This document shows positions 37,047 through 48,880 of a DNA stretch of 64,000 bases, piece after piece; position 1 is the first letter of the stretch; every line of letters begins with the position of its first letter. The notes under the pieces were generated by a model that was not told the origin of the DNA, searched no databases, and worked only from the letters and a program-made list of their open reading frames with translations. A program made the position numbers and the translations under genes. The DNA comes from Diphasiastrum complanatum (lineage: Eukaryota; Streptophyta; Lycopodiopsida; Lycopodiales; Lycopodiaceae): positions 41,269,368 to 41,333,367 of the forward strand of contig CM055103.1 in assembly GCA_029204225.1 (NCBI GenBank), given 5' to 3'.

Positions 37047-37108
<62 letters not shown>
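35766..37108 (+). mobile_element. LINE fragment with 3' hairpin and (TCC)n(TC)n tail
   Basis: Readable pieces: VSRLQTPMLSSIVQAKPSVS, HQIIQAEFAVVPFQGE, LDSGLSYCLRFALGQLRVSS, ICRLCTLDEVESEEHFISRC and LYYEIKRRYHCLFHD, all matching the complete LINE ORF2 at 57.4-58.9 kb. The 3' end has the hairpin ATGCTTCTTAGCAT (36993-37006), GACAATAAAG and a pyrimidine tail ending as (TC)n at 37108. Confidence 0.85.
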
Positions 37109-37164
37109 GTGCCAAAGAAAAATAGGCAGCATCGCTTCCTGCAGAGCTCCAGATATCCCCCATG

Positions 37165-37310
37165 CCCCTCCTAAGATTTAGCAGCAAAAAGAGAGACCCT
37201 TTCTTGGGCATCCATATTGAAGAAAGGTACCAAACCAAGCGCTCCCATATCCTTAGTCATTTCAGCCACCATTTTGGACGAAACATTCAGCGGCCTAAAA
37301 GCCCTCAACA
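37165..37310 (+). pseudogene. repeated coding scrap shared with 53.3 kb
   Basis: Encodes LSWASILKKGTKPSAPISLV and ISATILDE. A closely similar segment is at 53316-53440 (LSWASLLKKGTKPSAPISSI). In both places it lies downstream of a LINE tail. It could be a LINE ORF1 or a gag-like coding piece; I do not recognise the family with confidence. Confidence 0.5.
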
Positions 37311-37683
37311 TTGGAGTTGAAACGTCATAACTTCTCCGCCATATGTCCGTTTGACCTAAGATTTGGCACAGAGAGTCCTTAAAGAAGGGCGACCTACTAC
37401 AATAATACCTTCAGCATGTTTGCATACCTGAGCGTCCATAACTTCGCTTTGATTTGGTGCTGTTTTTCCACCTATTTTCTTAAAAAATCAACAAAAGTTC
37501 AAATTTTTCCGGCAACCACTTCATCGGTCATCCATACTACGTCTTTGGGAACCAGGGAGTGATCTATCTTTGCTGATTTATTTTGCTTTTCGTTTGCCCT
37601 TTTCATAAGAAAAATCGTTTTTTCTTGTTTTTTTGGTGTACATTCAGAAAGAGTGTTTTTTTTCTGTGCCCTTTTTGTTCATT

Positions 37684-38127
37684 ATGGAAGATGATAGAGT
37701 TGATATTCCGCTTAGCCCTCCTGTTGCCCTCCAATCACCAACACCCAGCCCTGTGCTTAGCCCTGACCATAATCCGCCTACAGTGGCTGCTCGTTCGCCT
37801 GCTGGTACTTCCCCTTCTGTGCAAGCTCGCATGGATAGTGTGGAAAAGACCGTCGCAGAGATGCGAGCGATGGTGGTTATGCGTCTTCCTCGCAGTATGC
37901 TCCGCCTTATCCGTCTTCTGCTGTTTGTCCTCTGTTACCTCCACCCTACCCAGAAGACAAAGATATTAAACCTACGCGTTTTGCAGGAAACACTCCCCAG
38001 CGCAATACTAATATTGTAGATCAATGGTTGCATAAATGGGAGGAATATTTTGATTTGAAGTGGTCCCCAACTGATGAGGGTTGGCGGGTCCGCAAAGCTG
38101 CTTACCATTTCACTGATTTTGCTGCAG
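37684..38127 (+). pseudogene. gypsy-type gag fragment
   Basis: Starts MEDDRVDIPLSPPVALQSPT with a Pro/Ser-rich head and a short coiled segment (MDSVEKTVAEMRAMV). After frame changes it continues KPTRFAGNTPQRNTNIVDQW, LHKWEEYFDLKWSPTDEGWR and VRKAAYHFTDFA, which resembles the retrotransposon gag core of gypsy elements. It ends abruptly at copia integrase. Confidence 0.6.
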
Positions 38128-38140
38128 GTGGTGGCGCAAG

Positions 38141-39465
38141 TTGTTGAAGTTTAATAAGGATTTTCTAGGGCACTCTTTGAAGATCTTACGTACCGACCGA
38201 GGAGGGAAATATATAAAGAATTCGTTCGGTACTTATCTTCAAAGCAAAGGTATCCATCATCAAATGACAACTCCTTACACACCTCAACAAAATGGTGTTG
38301 CCGAAAGAAAGAATCGCACTATCATGGAGATGGCTCGATGCATGCTCAAGGCAAAGGGCCTACCTCACAAGTTTTGGGCTGAAGCGGTTATAACGGCGGC
38401 ATACATTAGTAATCGGTGTCCTACTAAAGCCTTGGTATGGTAAGAAGCCTACCGTTTCTCACTTTCGCATCTTTGGTTGCACGGCTTACGCTTTCTGTTA
38501 TGGCCATATTCGGTAAGGACCTGGAATAGTCGTAAGATGGTAGACCAGCCCTCCAGTGTTCGTTCGAGATTATTGGTCACGCCGTGATTTAATTCCATGT
38601 CAAGGCCTATTTGTGACTAATTACCTTGAGAGGACCCAGACACTCTAATTGAGACATATGGAGTATTTCATGTCTGTGTGACGGATATAGGCAGGAGGAC
38701 TACATGAAGAGATGTGATCTATTTATAGTTGACCTGCATGGGGGTTGCATGGTTTCCTTGCTTCACATGGCATGGCTTGGGGGCTAGATCCAGGTTTGGT
38801 TGGGCGGTTTGGCTCCATAGTCTCTCTTATTGTGTTCTCCTATCCTCATCTTAGGGACAATCCTTTAGGGTCTTTACACTTTCATTCAGAACCAAGCTTG
38901 ATGATAAAGGAGTTAAATGCATATTTGTTGGCTATAGTAGTGAAAGCAAAGGGCTATAGGTTGTTCAATATGGATACTAATAAAATCATAGTGAGTCGTG
39001 ATGTTCATTTTGATGAAAAGACCTCCTATGATGTTGCGCCCACTCATGTCATGAAAGGGGACTTCCTCCATGATGCATATGTTGAAATATTTCCAGATTT
39101 GGTTTTGCCATCTAATCATAAAGAGGAGGGACTGCCATCTACTTCTAGTGGACAGCCCATTACTTCTTCAATTTTGCAGCCCATAGTTCATCAAGAAGAA
39201 CCTATTTACGGTGAAGAGCAGCCTGTTGAAGACATTGGACAGCAGGGTCCAAGTTCGGAAAACATTGGACAGCAAGGTCCAAGTTCGGAACACTTTGGAC
39301 AGCAAAGTATTGACAAAGGTAAGGCTGTTGGACAGCCCAAACCACTCCCTAAATGGCTGTTGCAGACTTTGCAAGACAGCAAAGTGGGATCATTTCTATG
39401 AAGGGAAGACTCGTGCCTCTACTAAATCAGTAGAATGTGCTGATTTTTCTGATTATGCATATAAA
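38141..39465 (+). pseudogene. copia integrase and linker
   Basis: Integrase: ILRTDRGGKYIKNSFGTYLQ, TPYTPQQNGVAERKNRTIME, LPHKFWAEAVITAAYISNRC, then FRIFGCTAYA. After the insertion: TKLDDKGVKCIFVGYSSESK and GYRLFNMDTNKIIVSRDVHF. The linker has an 11-residue repeat (GQQGPSSENI, GQQGPSSEHF) encoded by a 33-bp tandem duplication near 39235-39305. The frame breaks at the nested element after CADFSDYA. Confidence 0.85.
38493..38885. other. unidentified insertion in copia integrase
   Basis: About 390 bp interrupt the copia reading between FGCTAYA and TKLDDKG. No coding or terminal repeats are recognised. It may be a fragment of another LTR. Confidence 0.5.
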
Positions 39466-39469
39466 GTCC

Positions 39470-39909
39470 TCAATCCAAGGATCCTATTCTAAGCATGCCA
39501 AACACAAGCAACACAAGGGAACCTGATGGTGGACAAACCAACCAACCAAACCTAGATCGAACGGATCTAGCCCCCAAGCTATAGATCAATCACAAAGAGG
39601 AGTATGGCATCACACCAGCAGCATCCTGCCACCGATCATGCTATCAAGCATACACTAGTGAGAGCCCAATAGGTATACTTATACCCTCCAAGGCCCATGC
39701 ACCACTAGTACCTCTGCAGCCTATCTGGGCCACGTCATCCAGTTCCCCAATGACTCACTGATAGACCCATACAAATCCACCATCAAGTGTTTAGGCCTAC
39801 AACCATTAATTATGACCATAAGGGCCCCAATTCCCTAATAGTCACAATTAACTTACGGGTTGTTGGTCTACTGGTCCCTAGCGTGGACACGCTACTTGAG
39901 ACCAGTCAT
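39470..39909 (-). repeat. 3' LTR of nested element
   Basis: Matches 45315-45794 from GTCCTCAATCCAAGGATCC through GAGACCAGTCA. It lacks about 27 bp present in the other copy near 45565 and 8 bp near 45698. Confidence 0.9.
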
Positions 39910-42900
39910 GTTCAAGTTCTGTCCTCAGAACTTAAAGCTGGGAAAGTTCCTCCTTAAGCTTCCTTCCTGTTCGCAGGAATCGTCATCGTCCGTACGTCCC
40001 TTCCATCGAACCAGATGCTTGGTAACTATACGATTTCACAATCATTTAGTTCTTGTATCCAAGATCTTTTCGGGTTCAAGCGGAGACACACCCGATGATT
40101 CATCCAACAGGTCCAATCGATCTCCAGATCCAAGATGCTCTCCTTCACGTAGACTCTTTCAAAGACGGCTTACGTGAAATACGGGATGCACTTGAGATCC
40201 ATCCGGGTGTTCCGATTGGTAAGCTAAGGATCCGATCTTTTTCAAGATCTAATTGGTCCTCTAAATTTTAGGGGACAATTAATAATGCTTGTTGGTACAC
40301 ATTACACTCAAATCCTTCGAGATTCTAAAAAATACCCCATCTCTCACTTGGAAGTCTCTCGGTGATCTTTTCAGACTTGCATAATGTCGGTCCCCATCCT
40401 GGGTGCACTAGACATTCTCACGTGCAAACCGTAGCATTTCCTACATATCAAGTAGGAAATCTGCTACTTTCTGAAACTTGATCGACCGAGTCTCAACTAT
40501 AATGGGTGACCCAGGCTCAAATTCGTACATAAGCATAAACGGGCTATTTCCGGTAGTCGAATGCTTACAATAACTCAATCTCCATCAAGGATAACATCCT
40601 CTCCGAGGAGATTGCTAAAATATGATACATATCTTAACTAATCTTCTTATCACGCGAGTAATCCTTCTTTTAAATGATCAAGTATAACTAGAATCTGAAT
40701 TAGGATTCGTCAATCATAATTCATCGGATTCTTGTCCTATACTCAATAAAAGAAGGCAACTACCAATGATTAGAAGAACTTTAAATTCAAAGTCATCTCT
40801 AGTTTAGCAAATACGGCCACCAAAAGCGACCAGTGAACTTCGAATCACGAACGTTCATAATGTCACTTTGGTGATTCGTAAAGCCTAACCAGATGCTCTA
40901 ATTACTTGGTCTTTACCCAAATAAACATAGTCGATTTGGTAAGATGGCCCTTCATTACCAAAATTCCACTATCTTGTTTATTCATCCGCGGTAACCTACC
41001 GTGAACACAATCTCCTCCTATTTAGGTATATCTTAGAATCTGAGTTATGATTCACCAATCTCAACTCTCCAGATTCCTGAGACCATACCATATCATAAGA
41101 GTGCAATACAATTCTTAAAAGACACATGACCTGTTCACAAAGTCCTTTCCATCTAGAAAGTTCTAGACTTTTACAACTCACATACGCTGCCAATATAAGG
41201 ATTGTAATCTAAAAAACGCCCTTACTTTAGACATGGCACAAATTGTCATTCCAAAGTTAGGGTCCCAATCTAAAATACGTCTAGATTTTCCTCTTAAGTT
41301 CTAACCTATAATAACTTAAGATTTACTGGAACCTCATTACGTGAAGTTCTAACTTTTGGCAACCCACAACTATCCAACTCTTTTGAGTCTTTCAGGATAG
41401 CATTCCATCCTTTCCGAATGGGAAAAGATAAGTCCCAAAAGTTTTCGTGTATTCTATGCACACTCATCAATAAATGAATCCAAAACGACTCATAAATGTT
41501 GTGACTTATAAGCAATACATTTCAACAATAATATCCATAAGTAAGATTTCTATTGTTGATTTACAACAACTAACACATAAGTAGCGCTCCTGACTTGGCT
41601 AGCTGTATCGAATTTAGAAAATATTTAAATGTCTCGGTGTGGTACCAAAACACCACATTTAATCTGATTCTAAATCAATCTTAGGTTAATAAGCAATTCT
41701 CAAAGAGAAATTACCATAACCTAGCAAGAAATTGTCTCAAACACAATTCTCATCAATATGCCTATGTACCAACAACTAGTTTATGCATGCAAATAAACTT
41801 AGTTCACGGAATACTTTGTAGATCCATAGGATTAGAAATTTGTATAAAAGGTTTTAATTATCCACAAAGATTCACTAGATAGCATATTTCTACAGATAAC
41901 TCCTGATCTGTACACAACACTTTCATAACCAAGAATCCTATAACTAGGTTATCCTCTAAGAGAGAATATTTCTCAAAGAGTGCTATTTCACATCCAAAAT
42001 CTCCACCAAAGATTATCTTAAAAGAATATATTGTTAGCATGAATTTCTTCCCTTGCATCAACCCACGGATCTCAGTCCAAACTAAGATCAAGTTAACTAT
42101 ATCCAGCAAGGAACAGGTTTCAACAAACCTCCCATCTTGCAATAGAATTCCAAGTTCTGACACAAATCAATCGGACTTGTTATCAGCCACTTTTCTACCG
42201 CAAGAGTACTTTCTAAATTTCTTCCCTTTAAATCTTCAAACCAGATATCTACTATAATCCATAAAGGATTTCTGTAATATCTAAATATCCTATCGTTTAC
42301 AGGTCCATTATCAATATAACAGATTCCTCCCTGAATCTTTGACCGATGCTTCTCCTTGATAATTCTCTTCTCTTCCTACTTCTCCCCCTTTTTAACAGGT
42401 TACGACCTGAGTTTCTAAGGGGTGCAGATCAATCGAGATTTGCCCAGGAGAAGAGTCAAAGAAGAGATCCAAGAAAATCTTGAAAGCCAAAAGAAGTGTT
42501 GCATCATTGTAAGTAAATACCAATGATGTCCCAACACAATGACTTTAACAAAAGATCTTCGTTATTCCCAAGCTTGAGAATTGACTCGTAAATCAGAAAA
42601 GGATTACTTGAAGATTCAAGTAGAGAAAACAAATTTAGAAAACGGTTTCATTAACCATTTCTATGACATCGTCCATGGTCAACGGGTAATCAGAATTACC
42701 TTCCAAGGAATCACAAAAAAGTCGAGTTAATTTATGAGTTAAGAAATTCACCAATATATCTTTTATAAAGAAATAGCTTGTCGACTTTCCGGTTTTGTAA
42801 ATTTGAGATATCCAAAAAAAGGGGTCATGACCAATATCTCAAATTTCCGACAAAACACCCGTTTTATGACCGACAATATTTGGCATCACTAAGATTTACG

Positions 42901-45298
42901 ACCATACTATGGTCAACTGTTCCAGTTAGTTTCATATCTTCATTTTGGAATTGCCTGTGTCCCATACCACAGGTTCTTCCTTCACGAAGGCCCTCCACTT
43001 CCTGATCAAAGTGTCAGAAAAAAATAACACAAGAATATAAAGTTCTCGGGAATTTATAAAAAATTCCAGCTTCAACTCAAACAAACAGTGTTGGTACGCC
43101 CTCGACTTCAAGCACATCAAGAAACAACTTTTTCGTTCCATTTCAGTTTCCATCCTAGGCTTCTGGGCCCTTCTGGCCATGCATAATGTTGAAAAAACGA
43201 CACCAAAAATGCAAGAATTCACGTTCTCGGTTGCCCATTGCAGTTAATAAAGCGAATATACATTTCGTCAATTGTGAAAGGGCCTTACGAAATCCCCCAC
43301 CAAGAATTCAGCCCAGTCACAGCTCTATGGGTTGCATCCTCCCCCACGAGGAGGCTTATCCAAAGCAAAAAACCGACAAAATTTGCTCGTTTTTATTCTG
43401 GGACGTTGTGTAAGCTAACAAGCTCGCCCAACGGTTTATCCAATCATCGACAACTTTGGGCTTTCAATCGCTGGAAAAAATTTCCGGTTGTTAGCCCAAG
43501 CTGTATATCACAATGGCTAAAATAATTATCAAATAGATTTTGCATTTGGTTTTTTCTGTTTGTTGTCAAAATGAAATTCCAACACATTGTGGTCTAAAAT
43601 TTTAACCATGTGTTGAAAACTTTAGGGGGTCATCACAGCCGAGTGATGCCGGGCGAATTTTTAGTTGCCACGCCTAACCCGAATTTCATTCATTCATTTG
43701 CATTTAAAAACCGAAAAATTTTAAAAAATTTACGTTCGGTTGAACTCATTACGGGTACAAATTTCCTAATAGAGCATAGACCAAAAAAACGTAGTTTTAC
43801 CAAACCAGAATGTGCTTGTAGGATTTATAGCAATGAGCATTTGTAAAATGGGTCGTGCAACAAATTTGCGGAAAAACCACTGTACGCATCGAAATCTAGT
43901 TCACACAATTTTTTAGCCATTAAGATATCAGAAGAACCTTAACTGCATTTAATTTTACGTAGTCTATAACTACCCAAAAAAATGCCTATGGAAAGCCAAA
44001 AAAACGAAAACCCAAAAAAAACTACAATGCCCAGCCCACCCCCCCCCCCCCCCAAAATTCTTACCCGGCCACGCGACTCACCAAGTTAACAAAATACTTT
44101 TAGTTAATTAGTAGTTTTACCTACCCCCCCCTCTTCCCCAATCACACCTATTTCCTCTCTCCTCGGGTTTCACCATAAACAAAGAAGGAGAATCCGAGAG
44201 AGGGCCAGCGCGGCGGAGAGAGAGAGAGAGAGAGAGAGATGCAGCGGCCGTGAGGAGGGATGGAGGTGCGCCATCCCTCCACCATTATCATAGCAATCAC
44301 TACAGGTTAATTGCAGCAAGGAGGGCGCTCAGGGGCCAGCAAAGAGGCGCACAAACAGAAGTCTTTATCTGTTGTTTTTTCAAGTTTTCAATCATTACAG
44401 AAGCAAGAAGTTATAAGCATAATATTCTGCTCCTAATTAGCAGATTACAGATGCTTTAAGGGCGATTTACAGCTGCTTTTCATTCCTACTTGCCTAAGCA
44501 GTCTTTATTATAGAAAAATTAGAGCTTAGATTTGGTTTAGGTTCAGCTTGAAGCCATCCACCTTTCCATACTCCTGTTCATTCAAAACAGAGATGCAAGT
44601 AGAATGCAAACACTGTTGCCATGCTTTTATGTATAAGCAACATTCTTTTACAGATTGCATACAGGTAAGGTCTTTTAAACCAGGAAAACAGGGTATATGC
44701 TGCCCATTTTTTGCCAGAAACCCTGATTTGCAGGTTCCCATCCATTTTTACAGAATAGGCTAATCTGTAAACCATACCATCAATTTGACGGCTTTATTAG
44801 ATTCACACAAGCCTGCAAATTCAGGCAGTTTGTCAAAAACCCAGCATAAACCTGTAAATTACCAAGAAACCGCCATGCAAATCCTATAAGAGACCACCAA
44901 CACTTACAACCAGTGATTAGTCTTTTTTGTGTATCTTTCCCTGCCGTAAAAACCAGCATTCACACATATTGATCCAATTGCTAACACAAAAGTGTTCCTA
45001 ATGAAGCAAATGGTAACATATGTGGATCCAAAAAATCGAACCTTACTTCACTAACCACAGATTTGAAGCGTTTAAAAGCCAAATCGATTCGATACCCGGT
45101 AGTACACAGACCACCAACCGATTGTAACTCAAAAAGGCGATTTTCGGGAAGAGGCACTCGAATTTTCTCCACTTGTTACTTACTCAACTAATCTTCTCAA
45201 AGAATGTCGAGATTCCGTATCACACAACGGAAAAATCCCCTCACAATTTGAGATTTCTCTTGAACACAAATCAATGGCAAAACCGTGCTTTGAATTGG
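39910..45298. other. non-coding interior of the LARD-like element
   Basis: No retrotransposon domain is found on either strand. It includes imperfect repeats around AGAATCTGAGTTATGATTC (40690 and 41035), a C-rich run at 44039-44054, and a (GA)n tract at about 44213-44240 that becomes (CU)n in the CAF transcript. Confidence 0.6.
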
Positions 45299-45314
45299 CT
45301 CTGATACCAATATA

Positions 45315-45794
45315 ATGTCCTCAATCCAAGGATCCTATTCTAAGCATGCCAAACACAAGCAACACAAGGGAACCTGATGGTGGACAAACCAACCCAACCA
45401 AACCTAGATCAAACGGATCTAGCTCCCAAGCTATAGATCAATCACAAAGAGGAGTATGGCATCACACCAGCAGCATCCTACCACCGGTCATGCTATCAAG
45501 CATACACTAGTGAGAGCCCAATAGGTATACTTATACCCTCCAAGGCCCATGCACCACTAGTAGTGCACTGTGACACCTCACTAAACACCTCTGCAGCCTA
45601 TCTGGGCCACGTCATCCAGTTCCCCAATGACTCACTGATAGACCCATACAAATCCACCATCAAGTGTTTAGGCCTACAACCATTAATTATGACCATGTAC
45701 ACATAAGGGCCCCAATTCCCTAATAGTCACAATTAACTTTCGGGTTGTTGGTCTACTAGTCCCTAGCGTGGACACGCTACCCGAGACCAATCAT
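45315..45794 (-). repeat. 5' LTR of nested element
   Basis: Right-hand copy of the direct repeat. The minus-strand PBS (TGGTATCAGAGCC) lies immediately to its left at 45298-45310. Confidence 0.85.
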
Positions 45795-47345
45795 GGGCAT
45801 GACAATGGGCTTGCTTCTATTGAAGATAGTGCAGTAGAATCTGTTTTTTATGAGCAGGCCAGAGGAGTAAAATGTTGGGAGGATGCGATGCAAGAGGAGT
45901 ACAACTCACTCATGAAGAACCACACTTGGGTTCTTGTTGATCTTCACATGGGAAGAAAGCAATTGGTTGTAAATGGGTATACAAGATCAAATACAAGTCC
46001 GATGGTACGGTTGAAAGATACAAGGCGAGACTTGTTGCCAAAGGCTATGCGCAAAAGCAAGGGATTGATTATGAAGAGACTTTTGCTCCTACCGCTCGAA
46101 TGAACTACCGTAAGGATAGTCACCACCTTGGCTGCCCATCATGGTTGGCGTATGCACCAACTTGACATAAAGACAGCATTCCTCGATGGTGATCTAAATG
46201 AGAAAGTTTACCTTCAGCAACCTGCTGGTTTTTGGTTGTAGGTCAAGAAGACAAAGTGTGTCTTCTCAAGAAGGCTCTCTATGGACTTAAGCAAGCCCCA
46301 AGGATGTGGTATCAAAAGATACACACATACTTTTGTGATCGAGGGTTCTCTAATAGTCCTAGTGAATCTACTCTTTATGTTATGCATACTTCTAAGTTTA
46401 TCATCATCATTTTACTTTATGTTGATGATATTATCATTACGAGTAACAATGAGCAATATATTGAAGCCTTAAAATCTGATCTTGCTTCGGTTTATGATAC
46501 CTCAGATTTAGGCCAATTGCACTTTTACCTTGGTCTTGAATTTTTGCAAGGAAGGGCTGGAATCTTCATCTCTCAACAGCGATACATTGAGCATATTTGA
46601 AACGATTCAAGATGGAAGATTGCAAGCCGGTTGCTACACCAATAGAGACGGGCCTGAAATTAAGTAATCAAAGTGGTGGTGAACCATTTGATACTACCTT
46701 ATATTGTCAAGCAGTTGGAAGTCTCATCTACCTATGCAACTCAAGACCGGACATTTCTTTTAGTGTCTCCCTCATGAGTCAATTTATGCATGCTCCGTTG
46801 ACATCACATTGGAAAGCTTTGAAGAGGATCTTTCGATATCTTCAAGGAACTAAGACACTTGGACTGTTTTATCCTTCTTGTGATGATGCATGCTTGGCTG
46901 GTTTTAGTGACTCGGATTGGGGTGGAGATCAAGACACTAGACACTCTACAAGTGGGCATTGTTTTTTTCTTGAAAATTTTGCAGTCTCTTGGTTAAGTAA
47001 AAAGCAGCCCACCGTTGCTACATCTTCATGTGAAGCAGAATATAGAGCTACATTTTCAGCCACTACGGAATGTTTATGGCTGAGACAGTTACTTGTCGAT
47101 ATGAAGCATGGCCAACCCTCAGCTACTATCCTTTTTACCGATAGTCAAAGTGCTATAGCTATTGCACGAAATCCAGTCTTTCATGCAAGGACAAAGCATA
47201 TCGAGATCCACTACACTTTGTTCGAGAGAAGCTTCATAATGGCGACATTACACTTGAATATTGTCCCACGGAGGATAATATTGTGGATGTGTTCACTAAG
47301 GCATTACCTAGAGTTAAATTTAAAGCTTTTTGTCATGCTTTAAAT
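45795..47345 (+). pseudogene. copia RT and RNase H
   Basis: VKCWEDAMQEEYNSLMKNHT, then with frame changes [40 protein letters not shown] and ILLYVDDIIITSNN (catalytic YVDD) are in one open frame, followed by LGQLHFYLGLEFLQGRAGIF. RNase H is nearly intact: VGSLIYLCNSRPDISFSVSL, GFSDSDWGGDQDTRHSTSGH, SSCEAEYRATFSATTECLWL, LFTDSQSAIAIARNPVFHAR and TKHIEIHY. Only a few stops and shifts, so it is younger than the copia element at 3-8 kb. Confidence 0.9.
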
Positions 47346-47405
47346 TTAAGGCTACTTGCTGATTTTCTTACTTAGTGGATACATGTCATTTTCATTTAAG
47401 GAGGA

Positions 47406-47800
47406 TGTTAGATTTTATAAATGGAAATGATGTATCTAAGTTAGTATGAAATTAACTTGGTAGGGACTCATGGGTCCACTAGGCCTAATAGTGACATTAA
47501 GTACCCCAACTTGACAGATTGGAGGTACCTTATTCTTTCTATATAACTTATAGAAAGTTGGATAGTCAATAGTCAAGTAGTTAAATAGCCAATAGTCATG
47601 AAGTTAGATAGTCATCTTGGACTATGTATATGTGTGCATCCCATTTGTATGAGATACTTTTGTAAGCAATACTGACTATTCTCCTTGGCTGTCCACGAGT
47701 TTCTACAAGAGGGTTTCTAGTCATCTCTCTCTTTCTTTTGAGAATGCTTTGTGTGATTGAATAGTTAAGATCCTGGATCCTTAGGCTTCTATTTCCTACA
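47406..47800 (+). repeat. copia 3' LTR, 395 bp
   Basis: Starts TGTTAGATTTT after the polypurine tract and ends TTTCCTACA. Its near-identical reverse complement lies at 55991-56381 in CAF intron 1. The two differ at scattered single bases and by a roughly 22-bp duplication in the other copy. Confidence 0.9.
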
Positions 47801-48189
47801 TTGCTTGGGTTGGTACCACGAAGAAGGTCTTTTCTAAGTCGGTGTAAGGACATTGGAATAGACAAAGTGGATGATTTGACAGAAAGCTCAAAGAGGTCTT
47901 TCCATGATAACAAATCATCTAGGCTAGGTAGGGCAAGACGATACTGCTTAACTTTGTTGTCACTAACATCAAAGAAGCTTCCTAGAATTTTGCAAACAAA
48001 TACCAACATTATTGACTAGGTGTATATAACTTCATTAAATTTTTCCCATTTCTATATTGTGGCTTTGATAGGATCAAAAACATTGCCTTAAAAATATAAT
48101 ATGCGATCGACAATGAATAATACCATTCATGGACATGCATGTCATGCCTACGTTGTTGCTTGCATTATGCATCGACAACTACCATAAAG

Positions 48190-48880
48190 CATGGCATCTT
48201 ATCTCATCCAATTGTTCTAAGGCAAGCAAACGGCTCTTGATTACCGCATCCTCCACAAGATAGTGATGAAGTTGCACACAATAGGTTGGAATTCAAAAAG
48301 TTAAATGGCTTCCAGATTGTGTATCTCATTGCCATTTTATAAGTTGTGTGATATGCCCATAACGTTGGCATGAGATGCTCTTGCCAAGATCTTCCCTTCT
48401 CTTGTACTTCCTTCACGATGGATTTAAAAATCTTGTTGATAGCCTTGCCTTCACCATCAACATGACTATAGTGTGATGTGGACGTCTTATAAGCAATATT
48501 CAAAAGTAGCAGCTAAGGAATCAACAATCACATTAATAAAATGGGTGGCTCTATCTAAAATAAGTTTTAATGGCAACCCAAACCATTAAATAAATTTGTC
48601 AAAGATAGAAATAAACTTTGTTGTGATTTTTATAGTGTCATCCCGTAAAGCCTTAGCTACTAGGACCTGCTTTGTTCCGTAATCCATAGCAACAACAATA
48701 CTGATGACCTTGGGTGGATGATAACTTCTCTACAACTTGTTATCAATAGACATCACAATGTGCTAAAAAGTCAACTACTTCCTCCTATAGAGTCTGCCAC
48801 CAAACTCCAACACATAGGATCTTTCTAGCTATCATCTTAATTTGAAAACGTTGAAGTTGGTGCCCACCTTACTCCAAAAT
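48190..48880 (-). pseudogene. gypsy integrase fragment
   Basis: On the minus strand: ARKILCVGVWW and VVDFLAHCDVY (H2C2 zinc region), then VISIVVAMDYGTKQVLVAKA, TTKFISIFDKFI and FGLPLKLILDRATHFINVIV, then NKIFKSIVKEVQEKGRSWQE and LMPTLWAYHTTYKMAMRYTI. These are the gypsy integrase core in order. It contains stops and frameshifts. Confidence 0.8.

Larger units (their letters stand above)
39470..45794 (-). mobile_element. nested LARD-like LTR element without coding
   Basis: Two direct repeats, 39470-39909 and 45315-45794, match closely over their length apart from roughly 27-bp and 8-bp indels. Next to the right copy GGCTCTGATACCA is a minus-strand PBS, so the element is oriented minus with its 5' LTR at the right. 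LTRs start TGATTGG on the minus strand. The 5.4 kb internal region holds no recognisable gag or pol, the definition of a large retrotransposon derivative (LARD). It splits the plus-strand copia linker from its RT. Confidence 0.8.
38128..47800 (+). mobile_element. copia element interrupted by two insertions, with 3' LTR
   Basis: Integrase (38141-38490), linker (38886-39465), RT and RNase H (45795-47345), polypurine tract AAGGAGGA (47398-47405) and 3' LTR (47406-47800). It is split by a roughly 390-bp insertion at 38493-38885 and by a nested LTR element at 39470-45794. The 5' LTR and gag are missing; a gypsy-like gag is joined in their place. The whole lies antisense in CAF intron 3. Confidence 0.85.
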
